Shown here: positions 24,548 to 31,634 of the stretch, piece after piece
Position numbering within the stretch: the stretch's first letter is position 1
How the letters are laid out: each line of letters starts with the position of its first letter
Assembly (NCBI GenBank): GCA_902790885.1
Contig: CADATR010000023.1
Location: 1-37,744 of the forward strand
Direction: 5' to 3'
Length of the DNA: 37,744 nt
Source: an uncultured Eubacteriales bacterium
GTDB taxonomy: Bacteria > Bacillota_A > Clostridia > Peptostreptococcales > Anaerovoracaceae
Program-made: the position numbers and the translations under genes
Notes under the pieces: generated by a model
Database searches by the model: none
Seen by the model: only the letters and a program-made list of their open reading frames with translations
What the model was told of the DNA's origin: nothing

Positions 24548-25649
24548 CAGCTCCCTCCTTTCTGTGCGACTTGCGGAAGTGGATCTGATAGTTGATGAAG
24601 AATTCACTTCCGATTACGAAGAAGAGGATTATTCCCGTAAGTATGTCGCCGAACGACTTGTTGAGTCCGAATGTAGTGGAGATCTCGCCCGCGCCGCGGC
24701 CCATGAATACGAGCAGCAGTCCGGAGAGCACCATCCCGATAGGATTGAAGTGCGCGAGCCATGCTACCATGACTCCGAGGAATCCTCTGCCGGCCTCGAT
24801 AGTTGTCGTCATCGTATGGTCGGTTCCGGCTACGAGCAGCCATCCGACGAATCCGCAGATAAGACCTGTCAGCAGAAGCGTACGGATGATTACCTTGCCT
24901 ACGTTGATACCTACGTATTTGGCCGTATTCTGGCTCTCACCTACGACGCTGAGCTCATAGCCGTGCTTTGTGAATCTCAGGTAGATGTACATGAATATTG
25001 TAACTATCACCGCTGAGATGACTACGAGCAGATACTGCTTTCCTCCGATAACAGGAAGCCATCCGGCCTCTGTGTTAGGGTTGATGATACCGATCTTGCC
25101 GGACCCTTTAGGTGACTCCCATATGATGATATAGTACGCGACAAGCTGTGTCGCAACGTAGTTCATCATCAGAGTGAACAGAGTCTCGTTTGTGTTCCAC
25201 TTAGCCTTGCAGAAAGCCGGTATGAACGCCCAGAGCGCTCCTGCGCATATAGCGCCAATGAGCGAAATGATGATGATAGCGCCGCTCGGAAGCTTGCCCT
25301 CCATGGTTATCATGCAGGCAGCTGTAGCGAGTACGCCGGCCATCGTCTGGCCGCCTCCGCCGAGGTTCCAGAACTTCATCTTGAAGGACGGAGCCAGCGC
25401 TACGGATATCATGAGCAGTATGGAAAGTTCTTTGAGGAGTGCCCATATCTTACGCTCTGTGCCGAACGAGCCCTCCCACATCGAAGCGTATACCGCGATC
25501 GGATTAAGATGTGTCGTTATTGTAGTAATGATGGCGCATACGATGAGCGCTATCACTATACTTCCGATTCTGATCGCCCATTCACCTTTTTTAGAGATCA
25601 TCTTTCTCTTGGTGATATGGATCAATGGTTCCTTTTTCTGCTTATCCAA
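24540..25649 (-). CDS. ABC transporter permease, nucleoside/simple-sugar type (first)
   Basis: A 369-residue permease of the YufP/NupP type. After a basic N-terminus it has about ten hydrophobic segments. It includes FKMKFWNLGGGGQTMAGVLA (about 85-104), the family hallmark, and VVGESQNTAKYVGINVGK near 235, the ATPase-contact loop. I take TTG 25649 as start because GGAGGTGAT, a near-perfect anti-SD match, ends four bases upstream. The ATG and GTG three and two codons earlier lie within that site. It overlaps the ATPase gene by eight bases (TTGGATAA). Confidence 0.9.
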   Translation of the reverse strand: MDKQKKEPLIHITKRKMISKKGEWAIRIGSIVIALIVCAIITTITTHLNPIAVYASMWEGSFGTERKIWALLKELSILLMISVALAPSFKMKFWNLGGGGQTMAGVLATAACMITMEGKLPSGAIIIISLIGAICAGALWAFIPAFCKAKWNTNETLFTLMMNYVATQLVAYYIIIWESPKGSGKIGIINPNTEAGWLPVIGGKQYLLVVISAVIVTIFMYIYLRFTKHGYELSVVGESQNTAKYVGINVGKVIIRTLLLTGLICGFVGWLLVAGTDHTMTTTIEAGRGFLGVMVAWLAHFNPIGMVLSGLLLVFMGRGAGEISTTFGLNKSFGDILTGIILFFVIGSEFFINYQIHFRKSHRKEGADV

Positions 25650-27210
25650 CTGCATCACCTCCGACCTTTGTCATGAGCAGTCCGACTGAATTCTTGTCTG
25701 CTGTTCTGCCGTCGACTATGCCGCTCACCTTGCCTTCGCACAGTACGAGTATGCGGTCGCTCAGCTCGAGCAGAACGTCGAGGTCTTCTCCGACAAATAC
25801 TACGGCTACTCCGCGTTCCTTCTGCTGGTTGATAAGATCGTAGATAGTATATGAGGCGTTGATGTCGAGTCCTCTGACCGCGTAAGCGGACATCAGCACC
25901 GTAGGGTTCATAGCTATCTCACGGCCTACCAGCACCTTCTGTACATTTCCTCCGGAGAGTCTGCGGACCGGTGTGTCTATGCCCGGAGTAACGACTTCGA
26001 GTTCTTCGACTACCTTCTCCGCGAGTTCTCTAGGTGTCTTGCGGTCTGTGAATCCAGCGATGCTGCCCTTTCTTCTGAAGGATCTGAGCATCATGTTATC
26101 TGCCAGGTTCATGTTGGCTACAAGTCCCATACCGAGTCTGTCCTCAGGGACGAACGCGAGCGAAACGCCCTTTTTATCGATCTCGAGAGGATCCATTCCC
26201 ACGAGATTGGTTTCGGATCCGTCATCCTCGACATACAGCACTTCGCCCTTTTCTATAGGCTGAAGCCCGGCTATGGCTTCAAGAAGCTCCTTCTGGCCGC
26301 AGCCCGAGATGCCTGCGATACCAAGCACCTCTCCGGTATTGGCTGTGAAGGAAACATCGTCGAGTTTCAGGATACCGTCTTCAGACCTTACCGTAAGTCC
26401 TTCAACCTTGATACGAGGTTTAACGTTTTTCGGCTCAGGTCTGTCTATGTTCAGCTTTACCTCATGCCCTACCATCATGTTGGTCATTTCCTGGGCGTTG
26501 GTCTCGCTTGTTATCAGATCTCCTATGTATTCGCCCTTGCGAAGTATCGCCACTCTGTCCGAGATGGCTTCTACCTCGTGGAGCTTATGCGTGATAATGA
26601 CTACAGTCTTGCCGTCAGCTTTCATGTTGCGGAGAACGTTGAACAGCTTTTCTGTCTCCTGCGGAGTCAGTACGGCGGTAGGCTCGTCAAGGATCAGAAT
26701 GTCAGCGCCTCTGTACAGCACTTTGACGATCTCGACTGTCTGCTTCTGTGAAACGGACATGTCGTAAATCTTCTGGTCCGGGTCGACATCAAAGCCGTAA
26801 AGATCGCATATCTCACGGATGCGCTTCGATGCCCTTTCTATATCTAGTTTTCCGAAGCGGGAGTTTTTGACGCCATGATCGGATTCCATTCCGAGGATGA
26901 TATTCTGCGCTGCGCTGAATATATTCACCAGCTTGAAGTGCTGATGTATCATTCCGATGCCGTGATCAAACGCGTCCTTAGGCGATGAGATCTGAACAGG
27001 CTTTCCGTCGATCAGGATCTCTCCGTCATCAGGATAATAAATTCCTGACAGCATATTCATCAACGTAGTCTTGCCCGAACCATTCTCTCCGAGGAGTGAA
27101 AGTATCTCTCCCTTGTAGATATCGAGACTGACATTGTGGTTGGCTACTATGGTGCCGAATGTTTTTGTAATGTTTCTCATCGAAACTGCGGGTGTTCTGC
27201 TGTCTTGCAA
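25642..27210 (-). CDS. ABC transporter ATP-binding protein with two nucleotide-binding domains (nucleoside/sugar type)
   Basis: A 522-residue double ATPase of the RbsA/YufO/NupO type. The first domain is complete: Walker A GENGSGKTT near 40, Walker B ILILDEPTA near 165, then THKLHEVE. The second has a degenerate P-loop (GISGCGQKE near 305), an RRLSGGNVQKV signature near 425 and a divergent Walker B (VLMSAYAVRGLD), as is usual for the family. I choose TTG 27210 as start because AAGGGGAG stands six bases upstream; the ATG at 27261 lies in the hairpin-containing leader with no site. It powers import of the ligand bound by the lipoprotein encoded just upstream. Confidence 0.91.
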   Translation of the reverse strand: MQDSRTPAVSMRNITKTFGTIVANHNVSLDIYKGEILSLLGENGSGKTTLMNMLSGIYYPDDGEILIDGKPVQISSPKDAFDHGIGMIHQHFKLVNIFSAAQNIILGMESDHGVKNSRFGKLDIERASKRIREICDLYGFDVDPDQKIYDMSVSQKQTVEIVKVLYRGADILILDEPTAVLTPQETEKLFNVLRNMKADGKTVVIITHKLHEVEAISDRVAILRKGEYIGDLITSETNAQEMTNMMVGHEVKLNIDRPEPKNVKPRIKVEGLTVRSEDGILKLDDVSFTANTGEVLGIAGISGCGQKELLEAIAGLQPIEKGEVLYVEDDGSETNLVGMDPLEIDKKGVSLAFVPEDRLGMGLVANMNLADNMMLRSFRRKGSIAGFTDRKTPRELAEKVVEELEVVTPGIDTPVRRLSGGNVQKVLVGREIAMNPTVLMSAYAVRGLDINASYTIYDLINQQKERGVAVVFVGEDLDVLLELSDRILVLCEGKVSGIVDGRTADKNSVGLLMTKVGGDAVG

Positions 27211-27246
27211 AATAATCTCCCCTTTCCGATATCGAATCTTATAATT

Positions 27247-27277
27247 TGACCGGTCCCGCAATAAGCGGGACCGGTCA
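27247..27277 (-). repeat. Strong hairpin between the binding-protein gene and the ATPase gene
   Basis: Perfect 13-base-pair stem, TGACCGGTCCCGC (27247-27259) with GCGGGACCGGTCA (27265-27277), and a five-base loop. It lies 32 bases after the binding-protein stop. No U-run follows on the minus strand. Such hairpins often protect the upstream binding-protein mRNA so that more binding protein than transporter is made. Confidence 0.78.
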
Positions 27278-27309
27278 TGTCTATTGAAATACCTGATTTA
27301 AATTGCGGT

Positions 27310-28539
27310 TTAGCCGAAGTTTGTATCGAGCAGGTTGATTCCGTCAATGTTCAGGTCGAAGTAAGGAGCTGATCTGAACTCTGACTCATGGAAGTATCCG
27401 TCAGATACTACCTCTGTGTCTGGCTCATAGTCGCCCATGTCGTCTACGTCAGCCTTGTAGGAATCAAGAGGTTTGCCCTCTACGGAGATAGCTGCGCAGT
27501 CGAATACGTGGATCGATCCGTCAGCAAGACCAGCCTTGACCTCTTCGAGTTTCTCAGCTGTGCCTTCAGCAGCAACATCTTCGTTGAGCTCTGTGAGCTC
27601 TACAGAACCTGTTTCGATTGTTCCTGTCCAGTCTGCAGGGATCTCCTCACCGTTCTTGACAGCGTTTACTGCGAACTCATAGTAAGGCGACCAGTTGATT
27701 CTGGACGAAATGATGTAAGTGTTAGGAGCAGCGCTCTTTGTGCTTCCGTTGTAGGAAACGTCTGGGATTCCAGCCTCTTCACAAGCTGTAGGAGCACCCA
27801 TGGAGTCTGCGTGCTGCGAGATGAGGTCGCATCCGCCCTGGATCAGCTTGTTTGCGCCTTCCTTCTCAGCTGTCTCATCATACCATGAACCTGTGAATGT
27901 AACGTCCATTGTTACATCCGGGCATACGCTCTTAGCACCGAGATAGAATGATGTGTATCCGGATACTACCTCTGCGTATGTGAACGCACCTACATAGCCC
28001 ATCTTAGGCTTGTCGCCCTTGAGCTTGCCGGCTTCCTTGAGCTCATTGAGCTTCATTCCGGCTGCAACGCCCGCGAGATAACGTCCCTCATAAATAGCCG
28101 CGAAAGCGTTGTGGTAGTTTGCAAGGCCTTCAGTATGAGCCTTTGTACCTGTTGCGTGGCAGAACTGTACATCCGGGAACTCCTTAGCGGCCTGAATCAT
28201 ATAAGCCTCATGACCGAATGAGTCCGCGAAGATGATGTTGCATCCTGCGTCTACGAGGTCTGCTGCAGTATCATAGCACTCCTGACCTTCAGGAATGTTT
28301 GTCTTGATCATGTAGTTTTCCTCGCTGATTCCGAGAGCCGCCATAGAATCCTTGAACGAGTTGATGAAGTTAAGGTCATATGTCGAGTTCTCGTCGTGCA
28401 GTGTGATCAGACCGACTTTTACGCCGCTCTCATCAGCAGCAGGAGCTTCTTCACCGCCGCCTCCACCGCCGCAGGCTGCCAGCATTGGCATCATTACCAT
28501 TACCAGGCAAACCAATAAAGCAATAAGTCTCTTCTTCAT
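27310..28539 (-). CDS. BMP-family nucleoside/purine-binding lipoprotein
   Basis: A 409-residue substrate-binding lipoprotein of the Bmp (basic membrane protein/PnrA) family, the nucleoside-binding part of NupNOPQ-type transporters. The signal peptide ends in LAAC, followed by a Gly/Glu-rich linker. KVGLITLHDENSTYDLNFI near 42 opens the first lobe; GYVGAFTYAEVVSGY near 185 and WYDETAEKEGANKLIQGGCD near 220 are family stretches. I choose the third codon, ATG 28539, which is nine bases after GGGAGG; the ATG two codons earlier is too close. It is the first gene of the uptake-adenine deaminase operon. Adenine, adenosine or another purine nucleoside is the likely ligand by context. Confidence 0.92.
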   Translation of the reverse strand: MKKRLIALLVCLVMVMMPMLAACGGGGGGEEAPAADESGVKVGLITLHDENSTYDLNFINSFKDSMAALGISEENYMIKTNIPEGQECYDTAADLVDAGCNIIFADSFGHEAYMIQAAKEFPDVQFCHATGTKAHTEGLANYHNAFAAIYEGRYLAGVAAGMKLNELKEAGKLKGDKPKMGYVGAFTYAEVVSGYTSFYLGAKSVCPDVTMDVTFTGSWYDETAEKEGANKLIQGGCDLISQHADSMGAPTACEEAGIPDVSYNGSTKSAAPNTYIISSRINWSPYYEFAVNAVKNGEEIPADWTGTIETGSVELTELNEDVAAEGTAEKLEEVKAGLADGSIHVFDCAAISVEGKPLDSYKADVDDMGDYEPDTEVVSDGYFHESEFRSAPYFDLNIDGINLLDTNFG

Positions 28540-28571
28540 AATCATTATCCTCCCTGTTATATAAATACACA

Positions 28572-28628
28572 GATACTCTGCAAACCTGTTCAGGGGAACA
28601 CTCCCCTAAAGTATCAGCAGATAGGTTT
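28572..28628 (-). promoter_or_regulatory. Structured leader of the binding-protein operon with alternative helices
   Basis: In the mRNA leader the segments are, in order, AAACCU, CUGC, GAUACU, AGGGGA, UCCCCU, AGGUUU, GCAG and AGUAUC. AGGGGA/UCCCCU is a simple hairpin around a GUGU loop. AAACCU/AGGUUU, CUGC/GCAG and GAUACU/AGUAUC are complementary but cross one another, so they can form only as alternatives or as a pseudoknot. It lacks the conserved core of the known purine riboswitch. It may be a switch-like leader or chance complementarity. Confidence 0.35.
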
Positions 28629-28633
28629 ATGAT

Positions 28634-28649
28634 GACTTAATTATAAGTC
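28634..28649. promoter_or_regulatory. Inverted repeat over the -10 box of the binding-protein promoter
   Basis: GACTTA (28634-28639), four bases, TAAGTC (28644-28649). It covers the TATAAT box at 28645-28640, so a bound repressor would block the promoter. Short and AT-rich, so chance is possible. Confidence 0.4.
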
Positions 28650-28668
28650 TTAAATAACTTAAAGACAA
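28640..28668 (-). promoter_or_regulatory. Promoter of the nucleoside transport / adenine deaminase operon
   Basis: On the minus strand TTGTCT (28668-28663), a 17-base spacer and a perfect TATAAT (28645-28640). The transcript would start near 28633 and carry a leader of about 95 bases before the binding-protein start. Confidence 0.75.
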
Positions 28669-28725
28669 GATAAAAAGGCAAAATGGTTTTATGGTTTGCG
28701 CACATGCAGATGTGCAGCGGATATG

Positions 28726-28757
28726 AAAAGAAGGCCGTTATGAAACAGCCTTCTTTT
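28726..28757 (-). terminator. Intrinsic terminator after the PLP-enzyme gene
   Basis: Ten-base-pair stem, AAAAGAAGGC (28726-28735) with GCCTTCTTTT (28748-28757), and a 12-base loop. On the minus strand the stem ends in a T-run. It lies 17 bases past the stop at 28775 and insulates the binding-protein promoter downstream. Confidence 0.82.
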
Positions 28758-28774
28758 AGTTATTATCCTTGATT

Positions 28775-30247
28775 TTACAGGTTCTTGAGCAGTCCTGTTG
28801 CTTCGTTGAACTCGTTGATGAGCTCGTCGATCTTTGCTCTTTCCTTTCTGAGAGCGCCCCATGTGTTGGCCTCGTCATACCAGAGAGCATTGAGCTCGTC
28901 GCTCGTCTTGCCCTGCTGCTCTACCCATGTGTAGTACTTGAGGTTGTGGATCCTCTTGCGGTCTGTGTAGCGGAGCTCAAGCATGTTGTCAGTCTTCTCA
29001 TCGAGGATGTGCTTGTTGTAGTGGAGAGCAGCCTTCTCGTGAGTGTACTCGCCCTGCTCATCCTGAAGCTCTTTGATCCTTGACTGATACATCTCTGCAG
29101 AGTCTGTCATTACTGTTGCCAGTACGTCATTCTCTGTCAGCTCATAGTACTTGGCCATCTTGATGCAGCAGAGCATGTTGGCTATGCCGCTGATGCCGAA
29201 GTATCCGAGGAGGTCAACGAGTTCAGGGTCAACACCCTGCTCCTTGAGGTACTCGCGTCCGACAGGCTCATTGAAGAGTCTGAGGATATTCTGGGAATCC
29301 TCATCATCGATGTCGATGACCATATCTGTATTCTTGACATTGTGGATCCATGGAACGTGCTTGTCGCCGATACCTTCGATCCTGTGTGCTCCGAATCCGT
29401 TGTCGAGGAGTGTCGGGCACTGGAGAGCTTCGCCGACTGCCAGCTTAGCTGTAGGATAGAGCTCTTTGAGTCTGTCTCCGGAAGCCATTGTGCCTGCGGA
29501 ACCGGATGTGAATGCCATGCCTGCAAGTCTGCCGTTCTCGCCCTTGATCTCTTCGAAGGCCTCTGCGATAGCATTGCCTGTAACATTGTAATGCCACATA
29601 TAGTTGCCCATCTGCTCGAACTGGTTGAGGATCCATACGTCTTCTCTTGTCTCTCTCAACTCGTGAGTCTTGTCGAAGATCTCCTTTACGTTGGACTCTG
29701 TTCCCGGTGTAGCGATAACTTCGCTGGCAACGTTCTTCAGCCAGTCGAATCTCTCGCGGCTCATTCCTTCAGGAAGGATGGCTACTGAATATACTCCGAG
29801 GAGAGCGCTGTCGAATGCTCCGCCTCTGCAGTAGTTGCCTGTTGAAGGCCATACTGCCTTGTGATATCCGGAGTCGAACTGACCTGTAACGAGCTCAGGA
29901 ACCAGGCATCCGTACGATGCGCCTACCTTGTGGCAGCCTGTAGGGAACCACTTGCCGATCATGCAGATGATGCGGCACTTTACGCCTGTGAGCTCAGGAG
30001 GAAGTACGATGTAGTTAGGTCCGTGGAAAAGTCCGCCGCTGGCCTTCTGCTCATTCTTCCATGTGATACGGAACAGGTTGACAGGATCAATGTCCCAAAG
30101 TCCTGTCTTTGTAAGCTTGTCGAGGATCTTCTGAGGGATCTTCTCAGGATGCATCTGCTGATCGATGGTCGGCAGGATGATGTTCTGAGCCTTTGCGCGC
30201 TCAATATTGTTTTTCAGCCCCTTTTCATTAATTGTGAGATCAAGCAT
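28775..30247 (-). CDS. PLP-dependent fold-type-II enzyme of unknown substrate
   Basis: A 490-residue protein of the tryptophan-synthase-beta/cysteine-synthase superfamily. The likely Schiff-base lysine is K107 in TGCHKVGAS. PSTGNYCRGG (134-143) is the PLP-ring Asn loop, and FTSGSAGTMASGD (246-258) is the glycine-rich phosphate loop. It is longer than cysteine synthase (about 310) and than 2,3-diaminopropionate ammonia-lyase YgeX (about 400), so neither name fits well. The start ATG 30247 is preceded by GGAGG. It follows the threonine-synthase-like gene after 128 bases with a possible promoter. An ammonia-lyase or beta-elimination role is plausible, but the substrate cannot be read. Confidence 0.78.
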   Translation of the reverse strand: MLDLTINEKGLKNNIERAKAQNIILPTIDQQMHPEKIPQKILDKLTKTGLWDIDPVNLFRITWKNEQKASGGLFHGPNYIVLPPELTGVKCRIICMIGKWFPTGCHKVGASYGCLVPELVTGQFDSGYHKAVWPSTGNYCRGGAFDSALLGVYSVAILPEGMSRERFDWLKNVASEVIATPGTESNVKEIFDKTHELRETREDVWILNQFEQMGNYMWHYNVTGNAIAEAFEEIKGENGRLAGMAFTSGSAGTMASGDRLKELYPTAKLAVGEALQCPTLLDNGFGAHRIEGIGDKHVPWIHNVKNTDMVIDIDDEDSQNILRLFNEPVGREYLKEQGVDPELVDLLGYFGISGIANMLCCIKMAKYYELTENDVLATVMTDSAEMYQSRIKELQDEQGEYTHEKAALHYNKHILDEKTDNMLELRYTDRKRIHNLKYYTWVEQQGKTSDELNALWYDEANTWGALRKERAKIDELINEFNEATGLLKNL

Positions 30248-30320
30248 TTTGTACCTCCGTAATACTTAGCTTTTAACTGTATATCTTCACTGTTGATCAT
30301 TAGTTATCTCGTATATTTTT

Positions 30321-30349
30321 ATGATGCCAAAAAATTTTTTATATGTCAA
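30321..30349 (-). promoter_or_regulatory. Possible promoter of the PLP-enzyme gene
   Basis: On the minus strand a perfect TTGACA -35 (30349-30344), a 17-base spacer and a weak CATCAT -10 (30326-30321). The spacer holds an AAAAAATTTTTT tract. Confidence 0.45.
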
Positions 30350-30350
30350 T

Positions 30351-30380
30351 AGTAATTATTTGCAGGCTGCAATTATTACT
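30351..30380. repeat. AT-rich palindrome at the end of the threonine-synthase-like gene
   Basis: AGTAATTATTTGCAG (30351-30365) and CTGCAATTATTACT (30367-30380) are near-perfect inverted arms with one bulged base and a one-base centre. It overlaps the TAA stop of the threonine-synthase-like gene (30378-30376). It may act as a weak hairpin partly terminating transcription, or as a protein-binding site for the promoter next to it. Confidence 0.5.
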
Positions 30381-31608
30381 TGTTTAATTCATCATATACT
30401 GCGCGGAATTTTTCGATATCCGGTTCAAGCTTGATCGGCTCTCCTGCCGCCTTGATTCCGTTTGCTGTATCCTTGAGTCCGTTTCCTGTAACTATGGCGA
30501 CTACGCTTGCGTCTGCCGGGATCTTTCCCTCTTTGCAGAGCTTTGTGAGTCCTGCCATGCCTGTAACGCCCGCCGGCTCGCCGAATACTCCGCACTCCCT
30601 GCCGGTGACTCTCATGGCTTCGAGTATCTCATCATCGGTGACTTCGACCGGGATACCGCCGGATTCGATTATAGCGTTGATGGCCTTGTCAGCATTGCGC
30701 GGTACGCCTACCGAGATGGAGTCGGCAAGTGTGTTCTCTTCCATTGGTTCCCAAGGCTCTCCGGTGTGCACTGCTCTGTTTATAGGGCAGGTGTTGACCG
30801 ACTGAACGGAGATGAGTTTAGGCAGCTTGTCCGTGAAGCCGGCGTTGTAGAGGTCTTTGAATCCCTTCCATACTCCCGCGATGGTGCAGCCGTCTCCTGT
30901 CGACAGTGCGACATAATCAGGCACCTTCCATCCGAGCTGCTCGGCTATCTCAAGAGCGACAGTCTTTTTGCCCTCCATCAGATAGCAGTTTATAGCGGCG
31001 TTTCTGTTGTACCAGCCGTACTCATCGATGGCAGCCTTTGAAAGCTCGAAAGTCTCCTCATAGTTGCCCTTTACCGAAATTACCTTCGCTCCGAAGATAA
31101 GCAGCTGAGCTACCTTGCCGATAGGTGCTCTTTCAGGTACGAATATGTATGTTTTGAGTCCGGCAGCTGCTGCGTTGCCGGCAAGTGAGCTTGCCGCGTT
31201 TCCTGTCGAGGAGCAGGCTATCGTGTCATACCCTGCCTCGATGGCCTTTGCGACTCCCATAGAGCTCGCTCTGTCCTTGAGCGACGCTGTAGGGTTAAGG
31301 CCGTCGTCCTTGAGCCAGAACTTTCTGATGCCAAGCTTTTCAGCCATTCTAGGCTCCTCATAAAGAGGAGACCAGCCCACTCTCAGAGGCGGCTGTACCG
31401 TATCTTCCTCGACCGGGAGGAACGGTCTGTAGCGCCACATGGTGTAGTTGTCACTTGACGATATATCGTCAGGCGTAAAATTCTCTTTTATGTAGTCATA
31501 ATCATAAATGACATCGAGAATTCCCCCGCATTCGCATGTTGTAGCGTCTGGAAGAGCCTCATACTCCTTTCCGCATTTGATACACTTAAGACATTTAACA
31601 TTTTTCAT
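30376..31608 (-). CDS. Threonine synthase-like PLP enzyme
   Basis: A 410-residue fold-type-II PLP enzyme matching threonine synthase (ThrC), which converts O-phosphohomoserine to threonine. The N-terminus has a zinc-ribbon-like C9-x2-C12...C25-x-C27. The PLP lysine is K111 in NPTASLKDRA, followed by SSTGNAASSLAG near 133 and the glycine-rich STGDGCTIAGVWKGF near 236. Length is normal for the shorter ThrC branch. No other threonine-pathway genes are nearby; instead it sits with a second PLP enzyme, a FAD protein and an MFS carrier. A catabolic threonine-synthase-like lyase is therefore possible. The start is ATG 31608, with AAAGGAG about ten bases upstream. Confidence 0.85.
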   Translation of the reverse strand: MKNVKCLKCIKCGKEYEALPDATTCECGGILDVIYDYDYIKENFTPDDISSSDNYTMWRYRPFLPVEEDTVQPPLRVGWSPLYEEPRMAEKLGIRKFWLKDDGLNPTASLKDRASSMGVAKAIEAGYDTIACSSTGNAASSLAGNAAAAGLKTYIFVPERAPIGKVAQLLIFGAKVISVKGNYEETFELSKAAIDEYGWYNRNAAINCYLMEGKKTVALEIAEQLGWKVPDYVALSTGDGCTIAGVWKGFKDLYNAGFTDKLPKLISVQSVNTCPINRAVHTGEPWEPMEENTLADSISVGVPRNADKAINAIIESGGIPVEVTDDEILEAMRVTGRECGVFGEPAGVTGMAGLTKLCKEGKIPADASVVAIVTGNGLKDTANGIKAAGEPIKLEPDIEKFRAVYDELNK

Positions 31609-31634
31609 GGATGCTTTGCTCCTTTCATTGATGA

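Noticed and set aside
28560..28640. Possible classical purine (guanine/adenine) riboswitch before the nucleoside operon
   Set aside because: The three-way-junction core and paired loop sequences of that class are not present, although other complementary segments are.
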